A stretch of 12,950 nucleotides of DNA from Bacteroidales bacterium (GTDB taxonomy: Bacteria > Bacteroidota > Bacteroidia > Bacteroidales > WCHB1-69). Positions 1 to 6,027 of the stretch are shown one piece after another (position 1 is the first letter of the stretch; the number at the start of each line of letters is the position of its first letter). The translations under genes were made by a program, and so were the position numbers. Location: the NCBI GenBank assembly GCA_023229985.1, contig JALNYF010000057.1, positions 1 to 12,950 of the forward strand, given 5' to 3'. The notes beneath the pieces are model-generated. The model saw only the letters and a list, made by a program, of their open reading frames with translations. It did not search any database and was not told where the DNA came from.

Positions 1-64
1 CGGTCGCTTCTTCCAAATCAAATAATCCGCAGTTTTCAGTCCATTTGTAGGTTTGTTTTTCCAT
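1..64 (-). CDS. N-terminal fragment of an unidentified protein (runs off left edge)
   Basis: An ATG at 64 on the minus strand opens a reading frame that stays open to the window edge and gives 21 residues beginning MEKQTYKWTENCGLFDLEEA. It sits about 22 nt downstream of a good Bacteroidetes-type -7 box, which is the main reason to accept this start; no clear Shine-Dalgarno sequence is visible, which is normal in this phylum. The fragment is hydrophilic, with one Cys and several Trp/Tyr, and has no signal peptide, so the product is probably cytoplasmic. I do not recognise the family. The palindrome over the promoter suggests a regulated gene, possibly one encoding its own repressor, but that is inference. 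Confidence 0.5.
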   Translation of the reverse strand, partial: MEKQTYKWTENCGLFDLEEAT

Positions 65-85
65 TTTAACGCCTATCAATTTTCT

Positions 86-117
86 GCAAATATACAAATA
101 AATATTTGATTATCAAA
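86..117 (-). promoter_or_regulatory. Bacteroidetes-type promoter for the left-edge gene
   Basis: On the minus strand, TTTG at 117-114 (-33 element) and TATATTTG at 94-87 followed by C at 86 (-7 element, consensus TAnnTTTG) are separated by 19 nt, the spacing expected for the primary sigma factor of Bacteroidetes. The implied transcription start is near 82-83, leaving a leader of roughly 18 nt before the ATG at 64. The -33 element lies inside the palindrome at 98-124. Confidence 0.6.
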
Positions 118-124
118 TATTTAT
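98..124. promoter_or_regulatory. 27-bp palindrome, probable operator
   Basis: Two perfect 12-nt arms (98-109, ATAAATATTTGA, and 113-124, TCAAATATTTAT) flank a 3-nt centre. The right arm contains the -33 element of the promoter for the left-edge gene, and the left arm fills most of the spacer up to the -7 box. Such geometry fits repression by a dimeric helix-turn-helix regulator. It is not an FNR/CRP box, because the TTGA/TCAA half-sites are only 3 nt apart. The AT-rich composition lowers the significance of palindromes here, but a 12-bp perfect arm plus promoter overlap is convincing. The same 11-bp core recurs at 275-285. Confidence 0.55.
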
Positions 125-454
125 ATTAAAATACTTTATATAAAAACCAATCGGGGTGAAGATTGTTATCGCTGCTATATTTCTTCTTGAAGTTGTGGCT
201 GTGTTAAATTTATTTGTTCTTAACAAAATAGGAAATAAAATGTCGAAAAATGGGCGTTTTTGCGTTTCATATTATTGATTATCAATTAGTTTTAATTTGA
301 AGTCACCGGTAATTTATATCGGAAGCGAACTTATGTTTAAGGGATTTTCCTTCTATAATTCCCATTTAATAATATTTTCCAAATACGATTATTTCTCAAA
401 CCAATATTTCCTTACCTCTTAAATTCAACCCCCCAACCCAATGAAGCACCCAAT
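125..454. other. AT-rich region without a recognisable gene
   Basis: No convincing gene on either strand. The only ATG-started frames (for example at 239 and 331 on the plus strand) are under 30 codons and show no family features. Apart from the second palindrome at 274-286, the stretch contains no promoter with both elements and no terminator. Composition shifts abruptly to GC-richer sequence shortly after 455. Confidence 0.5.
274..286. promoter_or_regulatory. Second copy of the palindromic core
   Basis: ATTGATTATCAAT is a palindrome with a 3-nt centre whose inner 11 bases (TTGATTATCAA, 275-285) are identical to the core at 106-116 of the larger operator. The copies lie 169 bp apart in the same intergenic region. 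This could be an auxiliary operator allowing cooperative binding or looping, or a chance match in AT-rich DNA. Confidence 0.35.
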
Positions 455-645
455 TCACACCAACAAAACCGACAGTCCGCAGAAACAGCGCATGTGCGTC
501 GGCAACGCCGAAACGCGATGCGGACAAGCGGTGAATGATGTTTTGTTTACAGCGGTGAGCAAAGGCGCGTAGCGGAAGCGACCGCTTGCCACCGATGTTA
601 ACAAAATATCAAAGCGGGGAGCGGTCGTTTCGGCTGTACTTTCTT
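455..645. repeat. GC-richer block, putative dispersed element next to an RHS fragment
   Basis: This block is clearly richer in GC than the AT-rich DNA on its left and ends on the right in the long hairpin at 646-685. It contains smaller repeats: AGCGGTGA occurs twice (about 523 and 551), and AGCGG (571-575) pairs with CCGCT (582-586). A minus-strand open frame of 76 codons covers it (685 down to 455) and is rich in Ala, Thr, Arg and Cys without any domain; I do not treat it as a real protein. The composition break, terminal hairpin and position at the truncated end of an RHS gene suggest a repeated or mobile sequence. From memory, similar translated stretches are often annotated as hypothetical proteins in Bacteroidetes, but I cannot confirm a copy number here. 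Confidence 0.35.
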
Positions 646-1122
646 TTGGTTCATTTTCTTTGTACAAGCAAAGAAAATGAACCAATAAACAAAATCCCCA
701 ATAAATTCACTTTCCTGCGCATCCTCACCAACAACCCAAAAGACCACCCCGTACTCTATTTCTACCACTCCGACCACCTCGACAGTGCTTCTTGGATAAC
801 CGGCACCACCGCACAGTACGTACAGCACTTGTGTTACCTGCCCTTTGGTGAAAGTTTTGTTGACCAACGCGTTACTAACTACGAAGGTTCGCGCTACACC
901 TTCTCCGGCAAAGAACGCGACAGCGAAACGGGTTACAGTTACTTCGGCGCGCGGTATTATTCTTCGAATTACAGCATCTGGCTGAGCGTGGATCCGCTGG
1001 CGAACAGGTATCCGAGTATGTCGCCGTACGCGTATTGTGCGGGGAATCCGGTGCGGCTGGTGGATGTGGATGGGAAAGATTGGGAAATTAATGAAGGGTG
1101 TAAATACATTCATGAAAAGTAA
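586..1122 (+). pseudogene. 5'-truncated, frameshifted RHS core fragment
   Basis: Full RHS/YD-repeat proteins are large polymorphic toxins of a thousand or more residues; only the end of the conserved core is left here. Homology starts near 745 (residue 54 of this frame) with YFYHSDHL, followed by YLPFGESF (84-91), YTFSGKERDSETGYSYFGARYY (104-125, split by no gap), WLSVDPLANRYP (132-143) and NPVRLVDVDGKDW (154-166), the hallmark order of the RHS-associated core just before a variable toxin tip. The usual HLGSAS reads HLDSAS. The first 50 or so residues derive from the hairpin and adjoining sequence, not from RHS. The frame ends at 1122; dropping one G from the GGG at 1096-1098 would join it to the tip frame below. 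No signal, YD repeats or shell domain remain, so I call it a decayed orphan cassette. Confidence 0.8.
646..685. repeat. Long perfect inverted repeat (17-nt arms, 6-nt loop)
   Basis: Bases 646-662 and 669-685 are exact reverse complements around the loop TACAAG. The right arm runs into AT-rich sequence without a T-tract on the plus strand, so this does not look like an ordinary terminator. Because it is palindromic, both strands encode nearly the same peptide (VHFLC then KENEP). It marks the boundary between the GC-richer block and the lead-in to the RHS remnant, which fits an element terminus or a recombination junction. Confidence 0.6.
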
Positions 1123-1471
1123 ATCAAGTTTTCGATTCATAGATAACGATACAGAGTTAGAATGTCCGGCAAACGATTATCAATATAACAACAATAACAC
1201 CAAATTTTGTTCTAATGACAAATCACAAATTATCGGTGAACAATTGCTACAATCATTGAGTTTGAACACTGATGTTGAATGGTCTTATACCGAAAATAAG
1301 TTAGGTTTTTGCACATTGAATACTTCGCATTTTGAAGATAAAGAGTGCACAGGATATCAAATGGCAAATGGTAAAAGTATAATGCGTGACATCTTTTTTT
1401 TCATTTTTCGACTCTCAAAATTTTCGCCTGATTTTTTTGCATCAACAAGAAATATGACTTGGTACAAATAA
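1100..1471 (+). pseudogene. Out-of-frame RHS C-terminal tip, JAB-like toxin remnant
   Basis: This frame (+2 relative to the core) continues the RHS protein if one base is removed at 1096-1098: core ...GKDWEINEG then VNTFMKSKSSF. About 120 residues follow. The segment DVEWSYTE (from about 1271), LNTSH (about 1316) and NGKSIMRDI (about 1370-1396) resembles the front of the RHS-associated JAB-like toxin family, in which a metal-binding HSHP-type motif normally comes directly after this point. Here the sequence instead passes through a run of eight T (1394-1401) into FFFIFRL, and no HxH motif is found in any forward frame nearby. The putative metalloprotease-type active site is therefore absent, and no immunity gene follows. 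The family assignment is by remembered pattern and is tentative; the decay itself is well supported. Confidence 0.5.
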
Positions 1472-1542
1472 TGAAGATAAATGGTAATGTATGAAAATAG
1501 ACTGAAACGCAAACGAAAGGTCACAATAAGTCCACATGAAAA

Positions 1543-1575
1543 GAAAAAGCACTCACAAGTTTCTTTGTAAGTGCT
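1543..1575 (-). terminator. Intrinsic terminator downstream of tRNA-Ala
   Basis: Read on the minus strand, AGCACTTACAA (1575-1565) pairs with TTGTGAGTGCT (1558-1548) through 11 bp including one G-U, with a short loop, followed by TTTTTCTTTTC. It lies 12 nt past the tRNA discriminator base. The plus-strand side has only TAATTTT, so it could weakly serve the RHS remnant too. Confidence 0.75.
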
Positions 1576-1587
1576 TAATTTTGAGAG

Positions 1588-1661
1588 TGGAGCGTATGAG
1601 AATCGAACTCACGACCTCTTGACTGCCAGTCAAACGCTCTAGCCAACTGAGCTAACGCCCC
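1588..1661 (-). tRNA. tRNA-Ala (anticodon GGC)
   Basis: The minus-strand sequence folds into a full cloverleaf. The acceptor stem GGGGCGT pairs with ACGCTCC and includes G3:U70, the identity element of tRNA-Ala. The D arm is GCTC/GAGC, the anticodon stem TTTGA/TCAAG encloses the loop CTGGCAG (anticodon GGC), and the T arm is GTGAG-TTCGATT-CTCAT. The discriminator is A at 1588; CCA is not encoded. GGC reads the GCC and GCU alanine codons. A -7 promoter box lies about 20 nt upstream and a terminator directly downstream, so it appears to be a single-gene transcript. It borders the accessory RHS region on its 3' side, but I see no duplicated tRNA end that would mark an integration. Confidence 0.97.
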
Positions 1662-1680
1662 AACGCCTCGTTTGAGGTTG

Positions 1681-1688
1681 CAAAAATA
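1681..1688 (-). promoter_or_regulatory. -7 box of the tRNA-Ala promoter
   Basis: The minus-strand sequence TATTTTTG followed by C matches TAnnTTTG exactly and lies 19 nt before the first base of the tRNA, implying a start near 1677 and a short 5' leader. No good -33 TTTG is found at the expected distance; the upstream DNA is an A/T tract, which may compensate. Confidence 0.55.
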
Positions 1689-2073
1689 GAATTTTTTTTT
1701 TGAAATCTTGACTTTTTAAAAAATAATTTTTACTTTTATAATTAACTAATAATAAATTAGTTATAAAAATAAAATGAATAACTGTCCTCAAAATATAAAA
1801 TTTGATAGTATAAAAAATTCATGAATTACCAATACAAGTGTAATGAATAACACACCAACCCATTCACGTTGTCATATATCCAAAAGAGAAGCGTTGGATG
1901 CGCGCAAAAATGTGCCTGAATATGCAATCATCATCAAGTAAATCCTAAAGAATAAGCACGATATATAGCACTTAACTACTTGTTTTTTAATATTTTAATG
2001 GTAAATAGCAGCGGATTAATCAATTAGCACAACGACCTCAAGGTACTCCCGCAGACTATTTCCAATTAAATCA
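1689..2073. other. AT-rich intergenic stretch, no supported gene
   Basis: Very AT-rich between the tRNA promoter and the 3' end of birA. The only notable item is a 32-codon plus-strand frame at 1843-1941 with an unremarkable peptide and no promoter; I do not call it. No clear terminator hairpin for birA could be found near 2040-2073. Confidence 0.5.
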
Positions 2074-2820
2074 CTATAAAAAAACCACTTCCTTCAAACC
2101 GCAACAATAGACTTTCCCCGCTTCGTCCTCCAATAACAGCCGACCAAAATGATCAATTCCAATAATTTTTGCTACGCAAACCTGTCCGCGAATTTGATAT
2201 GAACTAGGAGTGCCGAATTGGTATAAATTATTCATATACAAATCATTAATTAATTTTGTTTCGCCATTCTTCAATAATGAATAAAAACGGGTACAAACAG
2301 CGTGCAACTGTCGCATTAAATCATCAATCGAATAGATTTGACCGGTTATCTGCGCCAAAGAGACGGCATTCGGCAACTCGTCGGGAAAGTGCAATTGGTT
2401 AATATTAATCCCCACTCCCGCTATGGTATGCTCAATTTTATCGCCTAAAATCGTATGTTCGATTAGAATTCCTGCCATTTTTTTCCCACGAAAATAAATA
2501 TCATTGGGCCATTTAATCATCACTTCCGGAATAAATTGCGACAAAAATTGCTGAATTGCAACAGCAAAACATTGATTAAAAAGAAATTGAACGGAAGCTA
2601 AAATCGGAGGTTTGAAATAAATTGTTGCCAAAATATTCTGATTCGCTTCACTGTGCCAACGATTGGTTGCCAAACCTTTTCCACTTTTTTGATACCCCGC
2701 GTAAAGCGTAAACAATTCATCTATCTGCTTATTATTCAATAGATTATCTTGAATCAAATCAGCCATTTGGCGATTTGTTGAAAAAGTTATTGGAATATAA
2801 TTAATTAACTGCTCATTCAT
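2074..2820 (-). CDS. birA: Biotin--[acetyl-CoA-carboxylase] ligase (BirA, no DNA-binding domain)
   Basis: This cytoplasmic enzyme activates biotin to biotinyl-5'-AMP and attaches it to the lysine of biotin carboxyl carrier domains. The 248-residue product shows the biotin/lipoate ligase catalytic core: STN at 14-16, the biotinyl-AMP loop region KSGKGLATNRW (45-55, a variant of GRGRRGRxW), KWPND (103-107), GKKMAGILIE (112-121) with the catalytic lysine candidate, GVGININ (135-141), and a small C-terminal beta domain ending LEDEAGKVYCCGLKEV. There is no N-terminal helix-turn-helix, so it is the monofunctional (group I) form and cannot act as a repressor as in E. coli. The ATG at 2820 is chosen because STN lies only 14 residues in and the next Met (19) would remove it. 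A -7 box ends 4 nt before this ATG, which implies a nearly leaderless transcript. It diverges from the DUF4197 gene. Confidence 0.95.
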   Translation of the reverse strand: MNEQLINYIPITFSTNRQMADLIQDNLLNNKQIDELFTLYAGYQKSGKGLATNRWHSEANQNILATIYFKPPILASVQFLFNQCFAVAIQQFLSQFIPEVMIKWPNDIYFRGKKMAGILIEHTILGDKIEHTIAGVGININQLHFPDELPNAVSLAQITGQIYSIDDLMRQLHAVCTRFYSLLKNGETKLINDLYMNNLYQFGTPSSYQIRGQVCVAKIIGIDHFGRLLLEDEAGKVYCCGLKEVVFL

Positions 2821-2824
2821 TCAG

Positions 2825-2832
2825 CAAAAATA
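2825..2832 (-). promoter_or_regulatory. -7 box for birA (leaderless start)
   Basis: Minus-strand TATTTTTG, followed by C at 2824, matches the Bacteroidetes -7 consensus and ends 4 nt before the birA ATG at 2820. Transcription would start at or within about 3 nt of the start codon. A TTTG at 2850-2847 is too close (14 nt) to be a standard -33 element. Confidence 0.45.
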
Positions 2833-2834
2833 CT

Positions 2835-2842
2835 TATTTTTG
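2835..2842 (+). promoter_or_regulatory. -7 box for the DUF4197/pfp/GH57 operon
   Basis: TATTTTTG followed by C at 2843 is a perfect TAnnTTTG element; the implied start near 2847 gives a leader of about 16 nt before the ATG at 2863. No TTTG is found at the normal -33 distance. Together with the birA box it forms the inverted repeat GCAAAAATA-CT-TATTTTTGC (2824-2843), so the two divergent promoters are mirror images 2 nt apart. Confidence 0.5.
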
Positions 2843-2862
2843 CACTCAAAATTTTATTGATT

Positions 2863-3561
2863 ATGAAAAAATATACACATCTGTTTTTATTCTTATTCGT
2901 CACTCTTTTTACCTCTTGCGAAGATAATTCAGGGGACTATATTGAGCAAATGTGCACCAATGCAGAAATGAACAGTGCGATCAAATCGTGCCTGAATGTA
3001 TCGAAAGACACGGCAATCAACCGCCTCTGCCGTCCTAATGGATTTACCGACAATGAGTTACACCGTATTTCTTTGCCGGCTGCGCTGCAACCCGTTCAAG
3101 ATACATTAACCGCACACGGGAAAGGTTATCTCGTTGATACTTTAATTGTTAGAATCAATCAAAGCTGTGAATCAATGGGAAATGACCTGACCGCAGTTTT
3201 CACAAGCAACATTGGCAGTATTACCGTTGCCGACCCCGCATCTCTGATCACTGGCAACAACCACGCCATTACCAATTATCACTATATTAATTACAACAAC
3301 TCTTTGGCAACCGCCATAAGTGCCAATTTTACGACGAAATTGAACACAATGGGGGCAATGAGTTGCTTGAACGAAATGATGATTGAATACCACAATTATA
3401 CCACTAATACGGTTAGTACGGACTTACCGACATACGTCATAAATAGTTGTTTAACTGCTATTTATCAGGAAATGATGAAGGAGGAGGAATTGATTCGTAC
3501 CGATAAAGAACATCGTGTGACCGATATTTTGCAAAAAGTTTTTGGAAAATTAGTTGAATAA
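2863..3561 (+). CDS. DUF4197 family lipoprotein
   Basis: A 232-residue protein of the DUF4197 family, whose function is unknown. The start is the ATG at 2863, not the in-frame TTG six bases earlier, because it opens directly with a lipoprotein signal: MKK, a hydrophobic stretch and LFTSC with Cys19 as lipid attachment site. The residues after the cysteine (EDNSGD) are acidic, which in Bacteroidetes can act as a surface-export signal. Family features are the early NRLCRPNGF segment (about 53-61), an IPLP-like motif here ISLPAAL, and the C-terminal DKEHRVTDILQKVFGKL, matching the typical ending of the family. It is the first gene of a tight plus-strand group (20 nt to the phosphofructokinase). 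Four to five extra cysteines in the mature part are noticeable. The family call is confident; any role is open. Confidence 0.85.
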   Translation: MKKYTHLFLFLFVTLFTSCEDNSGDYIEQMCTNAEMNSAIKSCLNVSKDTAINRLCRPNGFTDNELHRISLPAALQPVQDTLTAHGKGYLVDTLIVRINQSCESMGNDLTAVFTSNIGSITVADPASLITGNNHAITNYHYINYNNSLATAISANFTTKLNTMGAMSCLNEMMIEYHNYTTNTVSTDLPTYVINSCLTAIYQEMMKEEELIRTDKEHRVTDILQKVFGKLVE

Positions 3562-3581
3562 TCATTAAAAAGGAAAGAATA

Positions 3582-4817
3582 ATGATAGAAGAGAAATTAT
3601 TTTCAGGGAAAACATTGGCGATTTTATCAGGTGGCGGTGACACGCCGGCGATCAATTCGAGTATAGAATGTGTCCGCAATCGCGCAGCCATGTTAGGTTA
3701 CAAAGTATACGGCATTTTGCGCGGTTGGAAAGGACTTTTAGGCGATGGCGACTTGGTGGACCTGACGAATATCCCCTACGACGGGATTTATGGCGGCACG
3801 GGATTACTTTCCAGCCGTACCAATCCATTCCCGAGCAAAAAGAATCCGGAAGACCGTTCCCAGCAGATTCTCAAAAACATAGAGCGATATAAAATTGACG
3901 TTTTGGTAACGATCGGGGGCGATGACACCAACGGTGCTGCGAAACAGATGTACGAAAAATATGGTATTCCGGTCATCGGATTCCCTAAAACCATTGACAA
4001 TGATTTGCGTACACGCTCGTTACATGATTATAAGGGGACGAAACATGAGGCGGTTTTATGCCCGGGGTTTGCCTCCGCAGCAATGGCTATCAAGAAGTTA
4101 ACCAGTAAATTGCATACGACCAATGAATCCCATCAACGGATTATGGTTTTAGAAGTCATGGGTCGTGATGCAGGTTGGCTGACGGGGTCTGCCTCGTTCG
4201 GAGGGGCGCAGATTTCATTGATCCCGGAAGTGCCGATGACACACGAACGCAAGGATTTCTTTTTTGAATATGTCAAAGAACAGTATTTGCGTTCTCCCAA
4301 ACGGAGTTTGATTATTGCCGTTTCCGAAGGCGTTCGTTGGTGGAACGAAAATTCGCAACAATTAGAAATGGTTTACGCAAGTCCTGACTTGGACGAGTAC
4401 GGACACCCGCGATTTGGTGGAATTAGTGGCGTTATTGCTTCCGAAATTTCCAAAAAAACAGGCATTGAAGCCCGTGGTCAGATTTCCGGCTATATCCCGC
4501 GCTCCGGAAAATGTTTCGAGTACGACCGCCGATTGACCGCCACCTTAGCCGACAAAGTGACCGACCTTCTTCTACGTCAAGATTACGGTAAAATGCCGGT
4601 AATGAAGGACATCGTACCTTATTGCGAACTGGAAGAATACCACACTGGTGCCATCGACATGGGAAATATCGGCAATTTTCCGCTTCCCGAAGAATATTAC
4701 AATGTCAATGAATTTTCTTTCAGCGACCAATACACCGATTTTCTAACCAACATCATCGGGAAACCTTACCGAATGGAATTTGATGTCGTTTTCCCGGTTG
4801 TTATACCCCAAAGATAA
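3582..4817 (+). CDS. pfp: 6-phosphofructokinase, probably pyrophosphate-dependent
   Basis: Interconverts fructose 6-phosphate and fructose 1,6-bisphosphate in the cytoplasm. The 411-residue product has the phosphofructokinase motifs in order: SGGGDTPAIN (16-25, phosphoryl-donor loop), GGTGLLSSRTNPF (71-83), GGDDTNGAA (112-120), PKTIDND (135-141, catalytic Asp within TID), MGRDAGWL (193-200, sugar-phosphate binding) and PEVP (215-218). Two positions discriminate donors: ATP enzymes usually have Gly at the second Asp of GGDD and Gly in PGTIDND, while Asp115 and Lys136 here match the pyrophosphate-dependent type, which is reversible. Length fits the roughly 400-residue long group. A purine-rich AGGAAAG lies 5-11 nt before the ATG. 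The GH57 gene starts 2 nt after its stop, so the two are probably translated together. ATP use cannot be fully excluded without assay. Confidence 0.9.
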   Translation: MIEEKLFSGKTLAILSGGGDTPAINSSIECVRNRAAMLGYKVYGILRGWKGLLGDGDLVDLTNIPYDGIYGGTGLLSSRTNPFPSKKNPEDRSQQILKNIERYKIDVLVTIGGDDTNGAAKQMYEKYGIPVIGFPKTIDNDLRTRSLHDYKGTKHEAVLCPGFASAAMAIKKLTSKLHTTNESHQRIMVLEVMGRDAGWLTGSASFGGAQISLIPEVPMTHERKDFFFEYVKEQYLRSPKRSLIIAVSEGVRWWNENSQQLEMVYASPDLDEYGHPRFGGISGVIASEISKKTGIEARGQISGYIPRSGKCFEYDRRLTATLADKVTDLLLRQDYGKMPVMKDIVPYCELEEYHTGAIDMGNIGNFPLPEEYYNVNEFSFSDQYTDFLTNIIGKPYRMEFDVVFPVVIPQR

Positions 4818-4819
4818 TT

Positions 4820-6007
4820 ATGCAAAAAGTCTGTTTCCATTTTCACATTAGTCAGCCATTCCGTCTTAGGACCTATCGTTTCTTCGACATCAATGTCCTG
4901 CACGATTATTTTGATAATTTTCAGAACAGCTATTTGACAAATCGTATTGCGGAGCGTTGCTATCTGCCTGCGAATAAGCTACTTTTAGAGCTTATTCAAC
5001 AATTTCCGGACAAAATAGCCATCAGCTTCAGCATTTCGGGCAGCTCCCTTAGGCTGTTTCAGGATTATTGTCCCGAAGTCATTGCCAGTTTTCGGGAATT
5101 GTTGGCAACCGGCAATGTGGAAATATTGGGAAATACTTATACGCATAGTATTGCATCACTGAACAATAAGAGCACTTTCACAGAGCAGGTTCATTTGCAG
5201 GAAGCTTTGCTAAAGAAGATTTTTGACGTGCAGCCCACCGCTTTTTGCAATACGGAAATGATCTATTCAGACGAAATTGGGGAATGGTTGTATGAAATGG
5301 GCTATCGCACGGTTTTGACCGAAGGAGCCAAGCACATCCTTGCGTGGAAAGACCCCGGCTATTTGTATTGTAATCCATTTCAAACCGATTTGAAATTATT
5401 ACTGCGGAATTACGCGCTATGCGACGATATTACCCTTCGGTTCAACGACCATTCATGGGAACAGTATCCGCTGACAGCCGACAAATACCTCAACTTTATG
5501 CAAGCCGTACCACCGGAAGTCCCACATATTAATTTTTCTTTTGACTATGAAACCATTGGCGAATATTACACAACGGAAACGGGTATTTTTGACTTTTTCC
5601 GTTCGCTTTTTGTAAAATTTGCCACCTCCTCAAAATATGAGATGCAACTGCCCAGCAAGATGAATTTGTCGGCAGAAAAATCCACAACATTGCATATTCC
5701 GTGGGCAATTTCGTGCGCGGGCGAGGAGAAAGATACAGTAGAATGGCTTGGAAACGAACTCCAACAAGAAGCTTTTGACCAATTATTTAAAATGGAGAAT
5801 CTGTATCTGGAATCCCAAAACGAAACCGCAAAATTGAATTGGTTGCGTTTGCAAGCCGCTGATCACTACAATTTTATGAGTACAAAATGGTTCCCATCCA
5901 TGTCCGTGAAACGCAATTTCGATGTCTATCCATCACCCTACCAAGCATTCATTAATTATATGAATGTACTCAATGACGTTAAAATTCAATTATCCGATTC
6001 CCGATAG
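4820..6007 (+). CDS. GH57 family glucan hydrolase or 4-alpha-glucanotransferase
   Basis: A 395-residue glycoside hydrolase family 57 protein, a (beta/alpha)7-barrel family acting on alpha-1,4-glucans by a retaining mechanism. Visible regions: HFHISQPFR (7-15, the HQP region), GNVEILGNTYTHS (98-110), FCNTEMIYS (142-150) with Glu146 the likely nucleophile, and INFSFDYETIGEYY (237-250) with Asp242 the likely acid/base. The DYETxGE form is typical of Bacteroidetes GH57 enzymes. No signal peptide, so it should act in the cytoplasm on glycogen or maltodextrin. The 2-nt gap after the phosphofructokinase gene suggests coupling of glucan breakdown to glycolysis. In many Bacteroidetes such enzymes sit by glycogen synthase and debranching genes; neither is in this window. 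Hydrolase versus transferase cannot be decided here. Confidence 0.85.
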   Translation: MQKVCFHFHISQPFRLRTYRFFDINVLHDYFDNFQNSYLTNRIAERCYLPANKLLLELIQQFPDKIAISFSISGSSLRLFQDYCPEVIASFRELLATGNVEILGNTYTHSIASLNNKSTFTEQVHLQEALLKKIFDVQPTAFCNTEMIYSDEIGEWLYEMGYRTVLTEGAKHILAWKDPGYLYCNPFQTDLKLLLRNYALCDDITLRFNDHSWEQYPLTADKYLNFMQAVPPEVPHINFSFDYETIGEYYTTETGIFDFFRSLFVKFATSSKYEMQLPSKMNLSAEKSTTLHIPWAISCAGEEKDTVEWLGNELQQEAFDQLFKMENLYLESQNETAKLNWLRLQAADHYNFMSTKWFPSMSVKRNFDVYPSPYQAFINYMNVLNDVKIQLSDSR

Positions 6008-6027
6008 GCAACATTTTTTACACATTT

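Noticed and set aside
455..685. 76-codon minus-strand open frame read as a protein gene
   Set aside because: It lies across the GC-richer block and half of a perfect palindrome, has no domain, no promoter box and odd composition; more likely a by-product of a repeated element.
598..1140. 180-codon minus-strand frame opposite the RHS core
   Set aside because: It is the antisense of clearly recognisable RHS core sequence and shows no family features of its own.
1450..1661. tRNA-Ala as an integration (att) site for the adjacent RHS region
   Set aside because: I found no second copy of the tRNA 3' end in the window and no integrase gene.
1843..1941. 32-codon plus-strand frame in the tRNA-birA gap
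   Set aside because: No promoter box, no recognisable motif and AT-rich surroundings; such a length is expected by chance. It could be a remnant of a lost gene.
2857..2865. TTG start at 2857 for the DUF4197 gene
   Set aside because: The ATG at 2863 begins a canonical lipoprotein signal MKK; the upstream TTG only adds two residues.
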